Shown: piece by piece, positions 15,492 to 23,989 of the stretch
Layout of the letters: every line of letters starts with the position of its first letter
Numbering within the stretch: position 1 is the first letter of the stretch
Origin: JAUREX01 sp044356825
Lineage (GTDB): Bacteria; Pseudomonadota; Alphaproteobacteria; Rhodobacterales; Rhodobacteraceae
Direction: 5' to 3'
DNA length: 27,192 bases
NCBI GenBank assembly: GCA_044356825.1
Contig: JBIKVM010000015.1
Coordinates: 1-27,192, forward strand
Program-made: the position numbers and the translations under genes
The notes under the pieces: generated by a model
Database searches by the model: none
What the model was told of the DNA's origin: nothing
The model's input: only the letters and a program-made list of their open reading frames with translations

Positions 15492-16826
15492 TCAGGGCAG
15501 GTGGCGCGCGATTCCCGCCAGCGCCACGACCTGTGCCGCACCGCCCGGGCCCGTCGCAGCGCGTGCGCGTGCCGCTTCGGGGCCGCCGCCCGCGGCCTCG
15601 GCGGCAATGCTGGCGGCCCAGGCGGCGGCACGCCCGTGCGCGCCCTCGATTGCAGCAAGTGCGGTCTCGGCGGCATCGACCGCGCCCGAAGCCGCGGCGA
15701 TTTCGGCTATGCGCTGAAGCGCCGCAGCCCTTTCGTGCTGGTAGGGGATGCGTTGAGCCGTCTCGAGCGCGGCCGCATGGCCGCCGCGCCGCGCCTCGGC
15801 CAAGGCGATTTCGGTCAGTGCGGCAACATGGGCGTGGCTGTCCCGGATCTCGGAGGTGACGGCCAGGGCGGTCGCGTCATCCCCGGCCTCGGCCAATGCG
15901 GCCGCGGCAGCGACAAGCCCGTCAGCCGAGCCATAGGCGGCCATCACCGCCCGCGCCGTCGCGATGCCGTCATCAAAACGCCCGACGCGGATCTGGGCGC
16001 GGACAATCTCGACAAACACCGGCTGGTCGCCCGAGACGGCATCGATCTCGGCCGCGGTGGCGATGGCCCCGTCGATCTCGCCCCGCCGCGCCTGCGCGAG
16101 CGCGACGGCAGCCACGGCACGGGCCCGCCAACCGCCGTCGCGGATGGATCGGGCAAGATCGCGCGCGGCCGTGACGTCACCGGCTTCGGCACGGATGCCG
16201 GCAATCGCGGACAGCGCCGCGAAATACCACATGTCCTCGATGACAACTTCGGAAAACCGGTAGGCGTCGCGGGCCCGGGCATCGGTCAGCCAATAGGTGC
16301 TTTCGATGCGCCGTGCGGTCTCGAGGGCGGCGTCGAAATCGCCCGATCGCGCCTGCGCCCGCGCGATTGCGGCCTGCGCCTCGGCGCGGCGATAGAGATC
16401 CTCGATCGCGCCTGTCGTGGCCTCGGCGCCCGACGCGTCACCGGCAAGTGCTTGCGCCACGGCGATCGCCTCGAAGGCGGCACTGCGGGCGGATTGCTCG
16501 CGGGCATCCTCGATCCGCTCTGCGGTCGCGATTGCGCCGGCAATGTCCCCCGACTGCGCGCGGGCCGCGGCAACCAGCGCGAGCGCCTCGGCACGCATGT
16601 AATCGTCCGGGATCGCCTGCGCATCGGCCTCGGCGGCGTCGGCATCGCCGATCTCGGCTCGTGTCTGGGCAAGCGCAAAGCGCGCCTCGGACAGCGCCCG
16701 TCCCTCGAGCGCTGCGGCAAGTGTTGCGGCTTCGGCGAGCAGTGCGGCCCTGTCGGTGGCGGAGGCAGGTGCAGCAGACGCCATGAAGACGAGAAGGCCC
16801 AGCCAGAAGCGAACAAGGCGTGCCAT
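15492..16826 (-). CDS. Secreted alanine-rich helical-repeat protein
   Basis: This 444-residue protein has a signal peptide (MARLVRFWLGLLVFMASAAPASA) and then about eleven degenerate repeats of 31-36 residues across nearly its whole length. The repeat pattern is roughly A..IA.AQARSGD...A...A..I.D...R, resembling TPR-like helical hairpins. One repeat is enlarged by an aromatic-rich insert (RDAYRFSEVVIEDMWYFA). There are no cysteines or metal motifs. It lies 12-93 bases upstream of the NosR-like gene (depending on the start chosen there) and in the same direction, so co-transcription is likely. I do not recognise a named family; a periplasmic scaffold is inference. Confidence 0.75.
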   Translation of the reverse strand: MARLVRFWLGLLVFMASAAPASATDRAALLAEAATLAAALEGRALSEARFALAQTRAEIGDADAAEADAQAIPDDYMRAEALALVAAARAQSGDIAGAIATAERIEDAREQSARSAAFEAIAVAQALAGDASGAEATTGAIEDLYRRAEAQAAIARAQARSGDFDAALETARRIESTYWLTDARARDAYRFSEVVIEDMWYFAALSAIAGIRAEAGDVTAARDLARSIRDGGWRARAVAAVALAQARRGEIDGAIATAAEIDAVSGDQPVFVEIVRAQIRVGRFDDGIATARAVMAAYGSADGLVAAAAALAEAGDDATALAVTSEIRDSHAHVAALTEIALAEARRGGHAAALETAQRIPYQHERAAALQRIAEIAAASGAVDAAETALAAIEGAHGRAAAWAASIAAEAAGGGPEAARARAATGPGGAAQVVALAGIARHLP

Positions 16827-16925
16827 CGCGAAACCCCCGGGGCGTGGCATCACTTCGTCGATACGATGGCGCAGCCCGGCCAAGGCGCGCAAGTCCCAAT
16901 CCGTCTTCGGAGCCGGTCTTCGCGC

Positions 16926-17243
16926 CTAGTGAGCGGGCTTGAGAAAGTGCATCTGTACCCAGCCGTCGAGCCCTTCGCGCGAGACGCGCCCCGAGGCACC
17001 GTCTGCAGACACCTCGAGCACGACGACGTCGTGGGTGTCGTAGGCGATCCAGCCCAGAGCCTTGCCGAGTACATCGGGCGCATCGCGCACAACGAGCATG
17101 TCGTCGGAGTGTAGCCCGTGGACCATGAGGGGACCGATTTGTCCGGCCTTCACGGACTCAATCGCCATGAACGCCGTTGCCGAGGCGGTGATGGCGAAGA
17201 CGAAAGCACGACGCTGAAGGCGGGGGGATGCGCGCCGGGTCAT
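16926..17243 (-). CDS. Small secreted SH3-like domain protein
   Basis: This 105-residue protein has a signal peptide (about 10-33, ending VKAG) and one bacterial SH3-like domain. Signs are DDMLVVRDAPDVLGKALGWIA, with the end motif RVSREGLDGWVQMHFL, where GWV is the usual closing strand. Such domains bind peptides or cell-wall material. It is 99 bases upstream of the repeat-protein gene and on the same strand. Function unknown. Confidence 0.72.
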   Translation of the reverse strand: MTRRASPRLQRRAFVFAITASATAFMAIESVKAGQIGPLMVHGLHSDDMLVVRDAPDVLGKALGWIAYDTHDVVVLEVSADGASGRVSREGLDGWVQMHFLKPAH

Positions 17244-17286
17244 GCGCCGAGCCTAGGGCTATCAAGGGTGCTGCGAAAGCGCGCAA

Positions 17287-17316
17287 CCGGCGCCCCTGCT
17301 TGCGCGGGGGCGCCGG
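17287..17316 (-). terminator. Terminator-like hairpin after the polyamine-type binding protein gene
   Basis: A perfect 10-bp stem (ccggcgcccc / ggggcgccgg) with a 10-base loop begins 8 bases after the stop of the binding-protein gene in the minus direction. The following bases are GC-rich with TTGCGCGCTTT but no true U-run. It separates this gene from the SH3 gene block. Confidence 0.6.
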
Positions 17317-17324
17317 CGGGCGGG

Positions 17325-18374
17325 TCAGAAGCCCGACTTGATCTTCTCGAACTCGGCCACCATGCGGTCGCGCATCGCGTGGTCGATCGGGGTCTGGGTC
17401 AGGAGCGTGCTCTCGACGGGGTCGACATCCGCCGCGACCAGTTCCTCGGCGGTGATCCCCGCCATGCCGGCCGTGTTCGAATGGGCATAGCCGAAGTCCT
17501 CGAGCAGCACGCGCGACGAGCCCTGATCGAGGAAGGCGTTGACGAAGTCATAGAGCTTGTCCTCGGACCCCGGCGCGTCCTTCATGTTGATGAGCCCGCA
17601 GAACCAGGTCGAGGCACCCTCGGCGGCCCGGCGCTGGAAGCCGACCGGGAAGCCTTCGCCGCGCATGATCGCGATCGCGTCGTTCCACGACCAGGCGACA
17701 AGCACCTCGCCCGTCGCCATCAGTTGCGCAAGCTCCGACGGGTCGGCCCAGTAGGCGCGCACGTTGGCATGCGCCGTCCGCAGCCAGGCGGCGGCGGCAT
17801 CGAACTGCGCGTCGGTGATGTTCGTCCAGTCCGACACGCCCGTCGCGAGCAGCGCGAGCGCGAAGACATCGTCGGTGTTGTCGGGCAGCGAGATGCGGCC
17901 AGCATATTTCGGATCGTGGAATACCGCGAGCGAGGCGACATCGGCCTCGGGCACCTCGGTGGTGTTGTAGGCGACGGCGGTGTAGGCGTAATCGGTGGGC
18001 AGGTACCACACGCCCGCATCATCCTTGAAGATCGAGGATTCGAGCATGCGCGCCTCGATATTGGCGAATTCGGGGATGCGGCTCGTGTCCCAGGGCTCGA
18101 TCAGGCCCGCCTCGCGATACTTCGACACCATCTGCGAGCAGGGATGCGCGACATCGGCCTTGAAGCCCGAGGCGAGCTTCTGGAAGGCCTCGTCATCGTC
18201 GGCAAAGAAGGCATAGGTCGGCATCTGGCCGTGCTTGGCGGTGTAGGTCGCCATCAGGCGCTCATTCTCCCAACCCGCCCAGTCGAAGACGACGAGTTCG
18301 GGGTCGGCGGCGAAGGCAGGCAGCGCGGCAGCGGCAAATGCGGCCGAAGTCAACAGACGCTTGAGAGCTGTCAT
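17325..18374 (-). CDS. ABC transporter substrate-binding protein, spermidine/putrescine type
   Basis: This 349-residue periplasmic binding protein has a Sec signal (MTALKRLLTSAAFAAAALPAFA) and a PotD-like fold: an early VFDWAGWENE strand, ADVAHPCSQMV, then WYLPTDYAYTAVAYNT and ISLPDNTDDVFALAL. Aromatic and acidic residues in these segments are those that usually contact the polyamine, though the exact ligand cannot be fixed. An AAGGA site precedes the ATG. No permease or ATPase gene is adjacent on either side, and a hairpin follows, so it is a single-gene unit. It is divergent from the aminotransferase-like gene over a 164-base gap. Confidence 0.88.
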   Translation of the reverse strand: MTALKRLLTSAAFAAAALPAFAADPELVVFDWAGWENERLMATYTAKHGQMPTYAFFADDDEAFQKLASGFKADVAHPCSQMVSKYREAGLIEPWDTSRIPEFANIEARMLESSIFKDDAGVWYLPTDYAYTAVAYNTTEVPEADVASLAVFHDPKYAGRISLPDNTDDVFALALLATGVSDWTNITDAQFDAAAAWLRTAHANVRAYWADPSELAQLMATGEVLVAWSWNDAIAIMRGEGFPVGFQRRAAEGASTWFCGLINMKDAPGSEDKLYDFVNAFLDQGSSRVLLEDFGYAHSNTAGMAGITAEELVAADVDPVESTLLTQTPIDHAMRDRMVAEFEKIKSGF

Positions 18375-18538
18375 CCGGTATCCTTTCTCTGTCCTGATCG
18401 GGTGGTAAGGGCAAGCGCGCGGAAAGATTCGCGCACGGGTTCTTAGCCCAAATCCCCGCCTTGAAAAGGGTCTTGACGCGATTGCGCGCGCAGGTCGCAG
18501 CGCGTAATCGACGTTCGTTCCCAGACAGAGGTCCGATC

Positions 18539-19774
18539 ATGCCCGCACTCGACGTCGAATTCGTCCGCAGCCAGTTCCCGGCCTTTGCCGAACCCTCGCT
18601 TCAGGGCTGGGCGTTTTTAGAGAATGCGGGTGGCTCCTATCCGTGCCGGCAGGTGGTCGAGCGCCTCGCGCGCTTCTACACCGCGCGCAAGGTGCAGCCC
18701 TATGCGCCCTATCCCGCCTCGCAGGCGGGCGGGGCGGAGATGGACGAGGCGCGCGCCCGGCTTGCCGCCATGCTCGGGGTCGCGACGGATGAGGTCTCTT
18801 TCGGCCCCTCGACATCGGCCAACACCTTCGTGCTCGCCCAGGCGGTGCGCGAATGGCTGACGGCCGAGGGCGGGGCGGTCGTCGTCACCAACCAGGACCA
18901 CGAGGCCAACACGGGCGTCTGGCGGCGGCTTGCGGCCGCCGGGATCGAGGTGCGCGAATGGTGCATCGACCCTCAGACGGGCCATCTCGACCCCGACGAT
19001 CTCGCGCGGCTGCTCGCCGACGGGCGGGTGCGGCTTGTCTGCTTTCCGCATTGCTCGAACGTGGTCGCAGAGGTGAACCCGGTCGCGGGTATCTGCGCGA
19101 TGGCGCGCGCCGCCGGTGCCGCGACCTGCGTCGATGGCGTGAGTTATGCGCCCCACGGCTTTCCCGATGTCGGCGCGCTCGGGGCGGATGTCTATCTCTT
19201 CTCGGCCTACAAGACCTACGGGCCGCATCAGGGCATCATGACGATCCGCCGCGACTTCGGCATGCGCCTGCCCGCGCAGGGGCATTTCTTCAATGCCGGC
19301 ACGCTCTACAAGCGCTTCACCCCGGCCGGGCCCGACCACGCGCAGGTCGCGGCCTGCGCCGGCATGGCCGATTACGTCGACGCGCTGCACGCCCACCATT
19401 TCCCGGGTTCCGCCGCCCCGCCCGCGGCGCGCGCGGCGGCCGTCCACGACCTGATGCGCGCGCATGAGGTCGCGCTGACCGGGCCGCTGCTCGACTATCT
19501 CGGCGCGCGCAACGATCTGCGCCTGATCGGCCCGCGCACGGCGGCAGGGCGCGCGCCCACGGTTGCCGTCGCACTCGACCGCCCGGCCGAACCCGTCGCG
19601 GCAGACCTCGCCGCGCACAGGATCATGGCGGGGGGCGGGGATTTCTATGCCGTCCGTCCCCTTGGCGCGATGGGGGTCGATCCCGAGGCGGGGGTGCTGC
19701 GGCTGAGTTTCGTCCACTACACCACCCGGGCCGAGGTTGACCGGCTGATCGCCGCGCTAGATCGCACCCTCTGA
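18539..19774 (+). CDS. Class V aminotransferase, cysteine-desulfurase-like (VC1184-type)
   Basis: This 411-residue PLP enzyme homologue has the Schiff-base lysine K225 in FSAYKTYGPHQG and the cofactor aspartate in CVDGVSYAPHG (D199), with H121 in NQDHEANTG. The N-terminal DVEFVRSQFPAF and the C-terminal GGDFYAVRPL...RLSFVHYTTRAEVDRL fit the cysteine-desulfurase-like subgroup related to V. cholerae VC1184. The active-site loop that holds the catalytic cysteine in SufS has no Cys here, so it should not be called a cysteine desulfurase. ATG 18539 has AGAGG in front. The photolyase gene starts 16 bases after it. The reaction is unknown. Confidence 0.85.
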   Translation: MPALDVEFVRSQFPAFAEPSLQGWAFLENAGGSYPCRQVVERLARFYTARKVQPYAPYPASQAGGAEMDEARARLAAMLGVATDEVSFGPSTSANTFVLAQAVREWLTAEGGAVVVTNQDHEANTGVWRRLAAAGIEVREWCIDPQTGHLDPDDLARLLADGRVRLVCFPHCSNVVAEVNPVAGICAMARAAGAATCVDGVSYAPHGFPDVGALGADVYLFSAYKTYGPHQGIMTIRRDFGMRLPAQGHFFNAGTLYKRFTPAGPDHAQVAACAGMADYVDALHAHHFPGSAAPPAARAAAVHDLMRAHEVALTGPLLDYLGARNDLRLIGPRTAAGRAPTVAVALDRPAEPVAADLAAHRIMAGGGDFYAVRPLGAMGVDPEAGVLRLSFVHYTTRAEVDRLIAALDRTL

Positions 19775-19790
19775 AAATAGGGGGGCGGAC

Positions 19791-21239
19791 ATGACGGCCG
19801 AGGGCGCGATCATCTGGTGGGTGCGGCGCGACCTGCGGCTCGGCGACAACCCGGGGCTGGCCGATGTCGCGGCGCGCGGTCGGCCGGTGATCCCCGTCTT
19901 CGTACTCGACCCCGAGACCGAGGCGATGGGGGCCGCGCCCCTCTGGCGGCTCGGCCTCGGGCTCGAGGCCTATGCCCGCGCGCTCGAGGCGATCGGCAGC
20001 CGGCTGGTCCTGCGCCGGGGGCCGGCGCGCGAGGTGTTGCTCGCGCTTGCCGACGAAACCGGGGCGGCGGCGGTCGAATGGGGGCGGTTGCACGATCCGG
20101 CGACGATCCCGCGCGACAGCGCGGTGAAGGCCGCGCTGAAGGCCCGCGGGATCGCGGCGCGCAGCCATCTCGGCCACACGATCTTCGACCCCGCCGGGGT
20201 CGAGACGGGGCAGGGCGGGTTCTACCGCGTCTATTCGCCCTTCTGGCGGGCGGTCGCGAAGATGGGCGCGCCCGCCCCCGCGCCCCGCGTCGCATCCCTG
20301 CGCCCGCCCGCCGCCTGGCCCGCCTCGGAGGCACTCGCCTCCTGGGCGATGGGGGCGCGGATGCGGCGGGGCGCGGCCATCGTCGCCCCCCGTCTCGCGG
20401 TCGGCGAGGCAGCGGCGGCGCGGCGGCTGTCGGGTTTTCTCGACCGCGCGCTCAAGGGCTATCGGGCGGCGCGCGACTATCCGGCGCAGCCGTCGACCTC
20501 GCGGCTCTCCGAGAACCTCGCCTGGGGCGAGATCGGGCCGCGCGCGGTCTGGCACGCCGCCGCCCGGCGGATCGAGGACGGCGAGGGGGACGAGCATTTC
20601 CTCAAGGAACTGGTCTGGCGCGAATTCGCCTGGCACCTCTTGCACCACACCCCCCATATCGCCACCGCGAACTGGCGGCCCGAGTGGGACGACTTCCCCT
20701 GGCGCGGCGACAGCCCCGAGGCCGAGGCCTGGCGGCGCGGCCTGACGGGGGTGCCCTTCGTCGATGCGGGCATGCGCGAGATGTATGTGACGGGCACGAT
20801 GCACAACCGCACGCGGATGATCGTGGCCTCTTACCTCACCAAGCATCTGATGACGGACTGGCGCGTGGGGCTCCACTGGTTCGCCGATTGCCTTGTCGAC
20901 TGGGATCCGGCCTCGAACGCGATGGGCTGGCAGTGGGTGGCGGGCTCGGGGCCCGATGCCGCACCCTATTTCCGCATCTTCAACCCCGAGGGGCAGGCCG
21001 AGCGATTCGATGCCGACCGCGCCTATGTCCGCCGCTTCGTGGCCGAACTGTCGCGCGATCCGGGGCCCGATGCGCGCGCCTATTTCGATGCCGTCCCGCG
21101 TTCCTGGGGCCTCGACCCCGCCGCGCCCTATCCCGCGCCCGCGATCACGCTCGAGGCCGGGCGGGCGCGGGCGCTCGCGGCCTACAGCGCGCGCGGCGGG
21201 CGCGACGCAGACACCGTCGCTCCGCAAGAAGGAATGTGA
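19791..21239 (+). CDS. phrB: Deoxyribodipyrimidine photolyase, class I CPD type
   Basis: This 482-residue enzyme uses blue light to split cyclobutane pyrimidine dimers in DNA. The N-terminal antenna domain starts with WWVRRDLRLGDNPGL (9-23). The FAD domain has TSRLSENLAWGEIGP (236-250), KELVWREFAWHLL (272-284), MHNRTRMIVASYLTKH (337-352) and DWDPASNAMGWQWVAG (370-385). W304, W357 and W380 sit at a constant offset of two from the E. coli electron-transfer triad W306/W359/W382. It is probably co-transcribed with the aminotransferase gene and followed by a CFA synthase with its own candidate stress promoter. Confidence 0.94.
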   Translation: MTAEGAIIWWVRRDLRLGDNPGLADVAARGRPVIPVFVLDPETEAMGAAPLWRLGLGLEAYARALEAIGSRLVLRRGPAREVLLALADETGAAAVEWGRLHDPATIPRDSAVKAALKARGIAARSHLGHTIFDPAGVETGQGGFYRVYSPFWRAVAKMGAPAPAPRVASLRPPAAWPASEALASWAMGARMRRGAAIVAPRLAVGEAAAARRLSGFLDRALKGYRAARDYPAQPSTSRLSENLAWGEIGPRAVWHAAARRIEDGEGDEHFLKELVWREFAWHLLHHTPHIATANWRPEWDDFPWRGDSPEAEAWRRGLTGVPFVDAGMREMYVTGTMHNRTRMIVASYLTKHLMTDWRVGLHWFADCLVDWDPASNAMGWQWVAGSGPDAAPYFRIFNPEGQAERFDADRAYVRRFVAELSRDPGPDARAYFDAVPRSWGLDPAAPYPAPAITLEAGRARALAAYSARGGRDADTVAPQEGM

Positions 21240-21250
21240 CATCCGGGGCT

Positions 21251-21278
21251 TGAGCGTGCGCGCCCGGACGCGCTAAGG
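21251..21278 (+). promoter_or_regulatory. Candidate RpoE/RpoH-type promoter of cfa
   Basis: TGAGCG (21251-21256), 17 bases, then TAAGG (21274-21278) resembles the TGATCC / TAAGA pair of the Rhodobacter RpoE (singlet-oxygen) regulon at 4/6 and 4/5. It ends 26 bases before the ATG. The overlapping CTTGAGC/CTAAGG could also be read as RpoH-like. The assignment is tentative. Confidence 0.38.
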
Positions 21279-21304
21279 TTTGCGACTCATGACGGAGCCC
21301 GTGC

Positions 21305-22516
21305 ATGACACCCTTGACGACGACCGACGGCGAAAAGGACCTGCCGCGCTATTTCCCTACCGTCTTCTCGCTCGTCCGGCGGGGCCTCGAACACGGGCGG
21401 CTCGATTTCGTGCTGCCCGACGGGCGCGTCTTCAGGGCCGAGGGGCGCCGGCCCGGATCGGTCGCGGTGGTCGAGGTCCTCAACCCCGACACCTTCGCAC
21501 GCCTCGTGCGCGACGGCGACCTCGGCTTTTGCGAGGCCTATCTCGACGGCTGGTGGACGACCCCCGACCTCATGGCCTTCATGGACCTTGTCCACGAACG
21601 CAACGAGGCGGTCTATGACGGCTTCCCGGGCGCGGGGCTCGTGCGCGCGTTCGAGCGGCTGCGCTTCTGGTTGCGGTCGAACACCAAGACGGGTTCCAGA
21701 AAGAACATCGCCTATCACTATGATCTCGGAAACGATTTCTATCGTCTCTGGCTCGACGACACCATGACCTATTCCTCGGCGCTCTTCACCACGGGCCAGG
21801 AATCGCTCGAGGCCGCGCAGCGCGCGAAATACGCCTCGATCGTCGACCGGATGGGCGCGCAATCGGGCGATCATGTGCTCGAGATCGGCTGCGGCTGGGG
21901 CGGTTTCGCCGAATACGCCGCCGGCGAGCGCGGTTTGCGCGTCACGGGCCTGACCATCTCGCGCGCGCAATACGAGTACGCGGTCGAGCGCATCGCGCGC
22001 GCCGGCCTCGCGGACCGGGTGGAATTCCGCCTGCAGGATTACCGCGACGAGCGCGGTCAATATGACGGCATCGCCAGCATCGAAATGTTCGAGGCGGTCG
22101 GCGAGCGCTACTGGCCCGTCTACTTCCAAACCATCCGCGACCGGTTGAAACCCGGGCGCAATGCCGCGCTCCAGATCATCACGGTTGAGGATGCGCGCTT
22201 TGAGGTCTATCGCAAAAGCGTTGACTTCATACAGAAATATATCTTTCCGGGCGGCATGTTGCCTTCGCCCACCGCGCTGCGCCGCGAGGTCGAGGCGGCG
22301 GGCCTGCGCCTGATCGGCTCGATCGAGTTCGCCGACAGCTACAGCCAGACCCTGCGCCGCTGGCACGACGTTTTCAACGACCGTTGGGATGAGGTGCAGC
22401 GGCTTGGCTTCGATGACCGCTTCCGCCGCATGTGGAACCTCTATCTGACAGCCTGCGCGGGCGCTTTCCGGGGCGGTCGCTGCGATGTCACGCAGGTGAC
22501 CCTGACGCGCGCCTGA
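21305..22516 (+). CDS. cfa: Cyclopropane-fatty-acyl-phospholipid synthase
   Basis: This 403-residue SAM-dependent enzyme adds a methylene group to double bonds of membrane phospholipid acyl chains. Motifs are AYHYDLGNDFYRLWLDD (136-152), the SAM-binding VLEIGCGWGGF (191-201), IEMFEAVGERYW (259-270), QKYIFPGGMLPS (310-321) and ACAGAFRGG (383-391), where C384 matches the conserved cysteine near the C-terminus of E. coli CFA synthase. The ATG lies behind a GGAG site. The gene begins 65 bases after the photolyase gene. The pair suggests a membrane and DNA protection unit against light or oxidative stress. Confidence 0.92.
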   Translation: MTPLTTTDGEKDLPRYFPTVFSLVRRGLEHGRLDFVLPDGRVFRAEGRRPGSVAVVEVLNPDTFARLVRDGDLGFCEAYLDGWWTTPDLMAFMDLVHERNEAVYDGFPGAGLVRAFERLRFWLRSNTKTGSRKNIAYHYDLGNDFYRLWLDDTMTYSSALFTTGQESLEAAQRAKYASIVDRMGAQSGDHVLEIGCGWGGFAEYAAGERGLRVTGLTISRAQYEYAVERIARAGLADRVEFRLQDYRDERGQYDGIASIEMFEAVGERYWPVYFQTIRDRLKPGRNAALQIITVEDARFEVYRKSVDFIQKYIFPGGMLPSPTALRREVEAAGLRLIGSIEFADSYSQTLRRWHDVFNDRWDEVQRLGFDDRFRRMWNLYLTACAGAFRGGRCDVTQVTLTRA

Positions 22517-22603
22517 GCGTCAAGCTCGCGGCGCGGTCACGCCCTTGCGCCTGTGCGGAGGTTTGGGTCAACTGCATCCGATTTCAGCGTGACAGGATCC
22601 AAA

Positions 22604-23908
22604 ATGTTCGACCACCTCATCCGCAACGCGCGCCGACCGGGCGACGCCGCGCCCGTCGATATCGCGATCCGTGACGGTCGGATCGCGCGGATCGCGCCGG
22701 CGATTGCGGGCGAGGCGGCCGAGATCACGGACGCTGGCGGCTGCCTCGTTGCGCCGCCCTTCACCGATCCGCATTTCCACATGGACGCGACGCTGAGCCT
22801 CGGGCTCCCCCGGCTCAACACCTCGGGCACTCTGCTTGAGGGGATCGCGCTCTGGAAGGAGTTGAAGCCGCTGCTGACGGCCGAGGCGGTGATCGAGCGC
22901 GCGATGCGCTATTGCGACCTCGCCGTGGCGCAGGGGCTGCTCGCGATCCGCACGCATGTCGATGTCTGCGATGATCGGCTGACGGCCGTCGAGGCGCTGC
23001 TCGAGGTGCGCCGGCGCGTGGCGCCCTGGATCGACCTGCAGCTCGTCGCCTTTCCGCAAGACGGGCTCTATCGCGACCCGACGGCGCGCGCGAACCTGAT
23101 CCGCGCGCTCGACATGGGGGTCGAGATCGTCGGCGGCATCCCGCATTTCGAGCGCACGATGGAGGACGGCGCGGCATCGGTGCGCGAGCTTTGCCGCCTC
23201 GCCGCCGACCGCGGCCTGCGTGTCGACATGCATTGCGACGAAAGCGACGATCCCATGTCGCGCCACATCGAGACGCTCGCGGCCGAGACGATCCGCCACG
23301 GGCTGCAGGGGCGCGTCACCGGCTCGCACACGACCTCGATGCATTCGATGGACAACTACTATGCCTCGAAGCTCATCCCGCTCATTGCCGAGGCGGGGGT
23401 GCACATCGTGCCGAACCCGCTCATCAACATCACGCTGCAGGGGCGGTCGGATACCTATCCGCGCCGGCGCGGCCTGACGCGGGTGCCCGAGCTGCGCGCG
23501 GCAGGCGTCAACGTGGCCTTCGGGCAGGATTGCACGATGGATCCGTGGTATCCGCTGGGGCATGCCTGCATGCTCGATGTCGCGTTCATGGGCATCCACG
23601 CCGTGCCGATGACCTCGCGCGAGGCGATGGCGTGGAGCTTCGAGAGCGTGACGCTGAACGGCGCCGCGGCGATGGGCCTGCCCGATCCGCGCCTGCGCGA
23701 GGGAGGGGCTGCGAACCTTGTCATCCTTCAGGCGCGCGACCCGATCGAGGCGGTGCGGTTGCGCGCGGCGCGGCTTCTCGTGATGCGCGGGGGTCGGGTG
23801 CTGGCACGCGGCGCGCCGCGCCGCTCGACGCTCGATCTGCCCGGGCGGCCAACGTCGGTCGATCCTGCCGCCTATGCGCCCATCGACGCGTCTGCGACGC
23901 CGCACTGA
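22604..23908 (+). CDS. codA: CodA-family cytosine/5-methylcytosine deaminase
   Basis: This 434-residue amidohydrolase removes an amino group from a pyrimidine-like base. Expected metal and catalytic residues are all present: H57 and H59 in PHFHMD, H210 and E213 in DMHCDES, H242 in GSHTTSM and D309 in GQDC, followed by MDPWYPLG. Each is at a constant offset of four from the E. coli CodA residues H61, H63, H214, E217, H246 and D313. The next residue, Asp314 in CodA, is Cys310 here. CodA homologues lacking this Asp, including one from Rhodobacter sphaeroides, have been reported (as I recall) to deaminate 5-methylcytosine. ATG 22604 is preceded by AGGA. The downstream genes supply a binding protein, an amidase and an ABC ATPase. 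Confidence 0.88.
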   Translation: MFDHLIRNARRPGDAAPVDIAIRDGRIARIAPAIAGEAAEITDAGGCLVAPPFTDPHFHMDATLSLGLPRLNTSGTLLEGIALWKELKPLLTAEAVIERAMRYCDLAVAQGLLAIRTHVDVCDDRLTAVEALLEVRRRVAPWIDLQLVAFPQDGLYRDPTARANLIRALDMGVEIVGGIPHFERTMEDGAASVRELCRLAADRGLRVDMHCDESDDPMSRHIETLAAETIRHGLQGRVTGSHTTSMHSMDNYYASKLIPLIAEAGVHIVPNPLINITLQGRSDTYPRRRGLTRVPELRAAGVNVAFGQDCTMDPWYPLGHACMLDVAFMGIHAVPMTSREAMAWSFESVTLNGAAAMGLPDPRLREGGAANLVILQARDPIEAVRLRAARLLVMRGGRVLARGAPRRSTLDLPGRPTSVDPAAYAPIDASATPH

Positions 23909-23960
23909 GGCGGGGTGGGCACCCCCTGCGGCCCGGCGCAGGCCGAGCCCGTCTCCCCGC

Positions 23961-23989
23961 TTGACAGGCCGCACGCGGCGTCATTCACT
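23961..23989 (+). promoter_or_regulatory. Candidate promoter of BMP-family gene with palindrome in the spacer
   Basis: A perfect TTGACA (23961-23966) is followed 17 bases later by TTCACT (23984-23989, 3/6 to the -10 consensus). The spacer contains the palindrome GCCGC-AC-GCGGC (23968-23979), which could be an operator. It lies in the 165-base gap between the deaminase and the binding-protein gene. Confidence 0.35.

Noticed and set aside
13755..17114. A 1119-codon plus-strand open frame opposite the NosR-like and repeat-protein genes
   Set aside because: It has low-complexity composition and no domain, and it lies opposite genes with intact motifs and signal peptides. It is an effect of codon bias.
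18473..18501. TTGACG upstream of the aminotransferase gene as a -35 element
   Set aside because: No acceptable -10 element occurs at 16-18 bases; the only AT-rich motif (TAATCG) is too far away.
18539..19774. Annotation as a cysteine desulfurase supplying sulfur to the Sox-like genes
   Set aside because: The catalytic Cys loop of SufS/IscS is missing, and the gene is far from the sox block on a different transcript.
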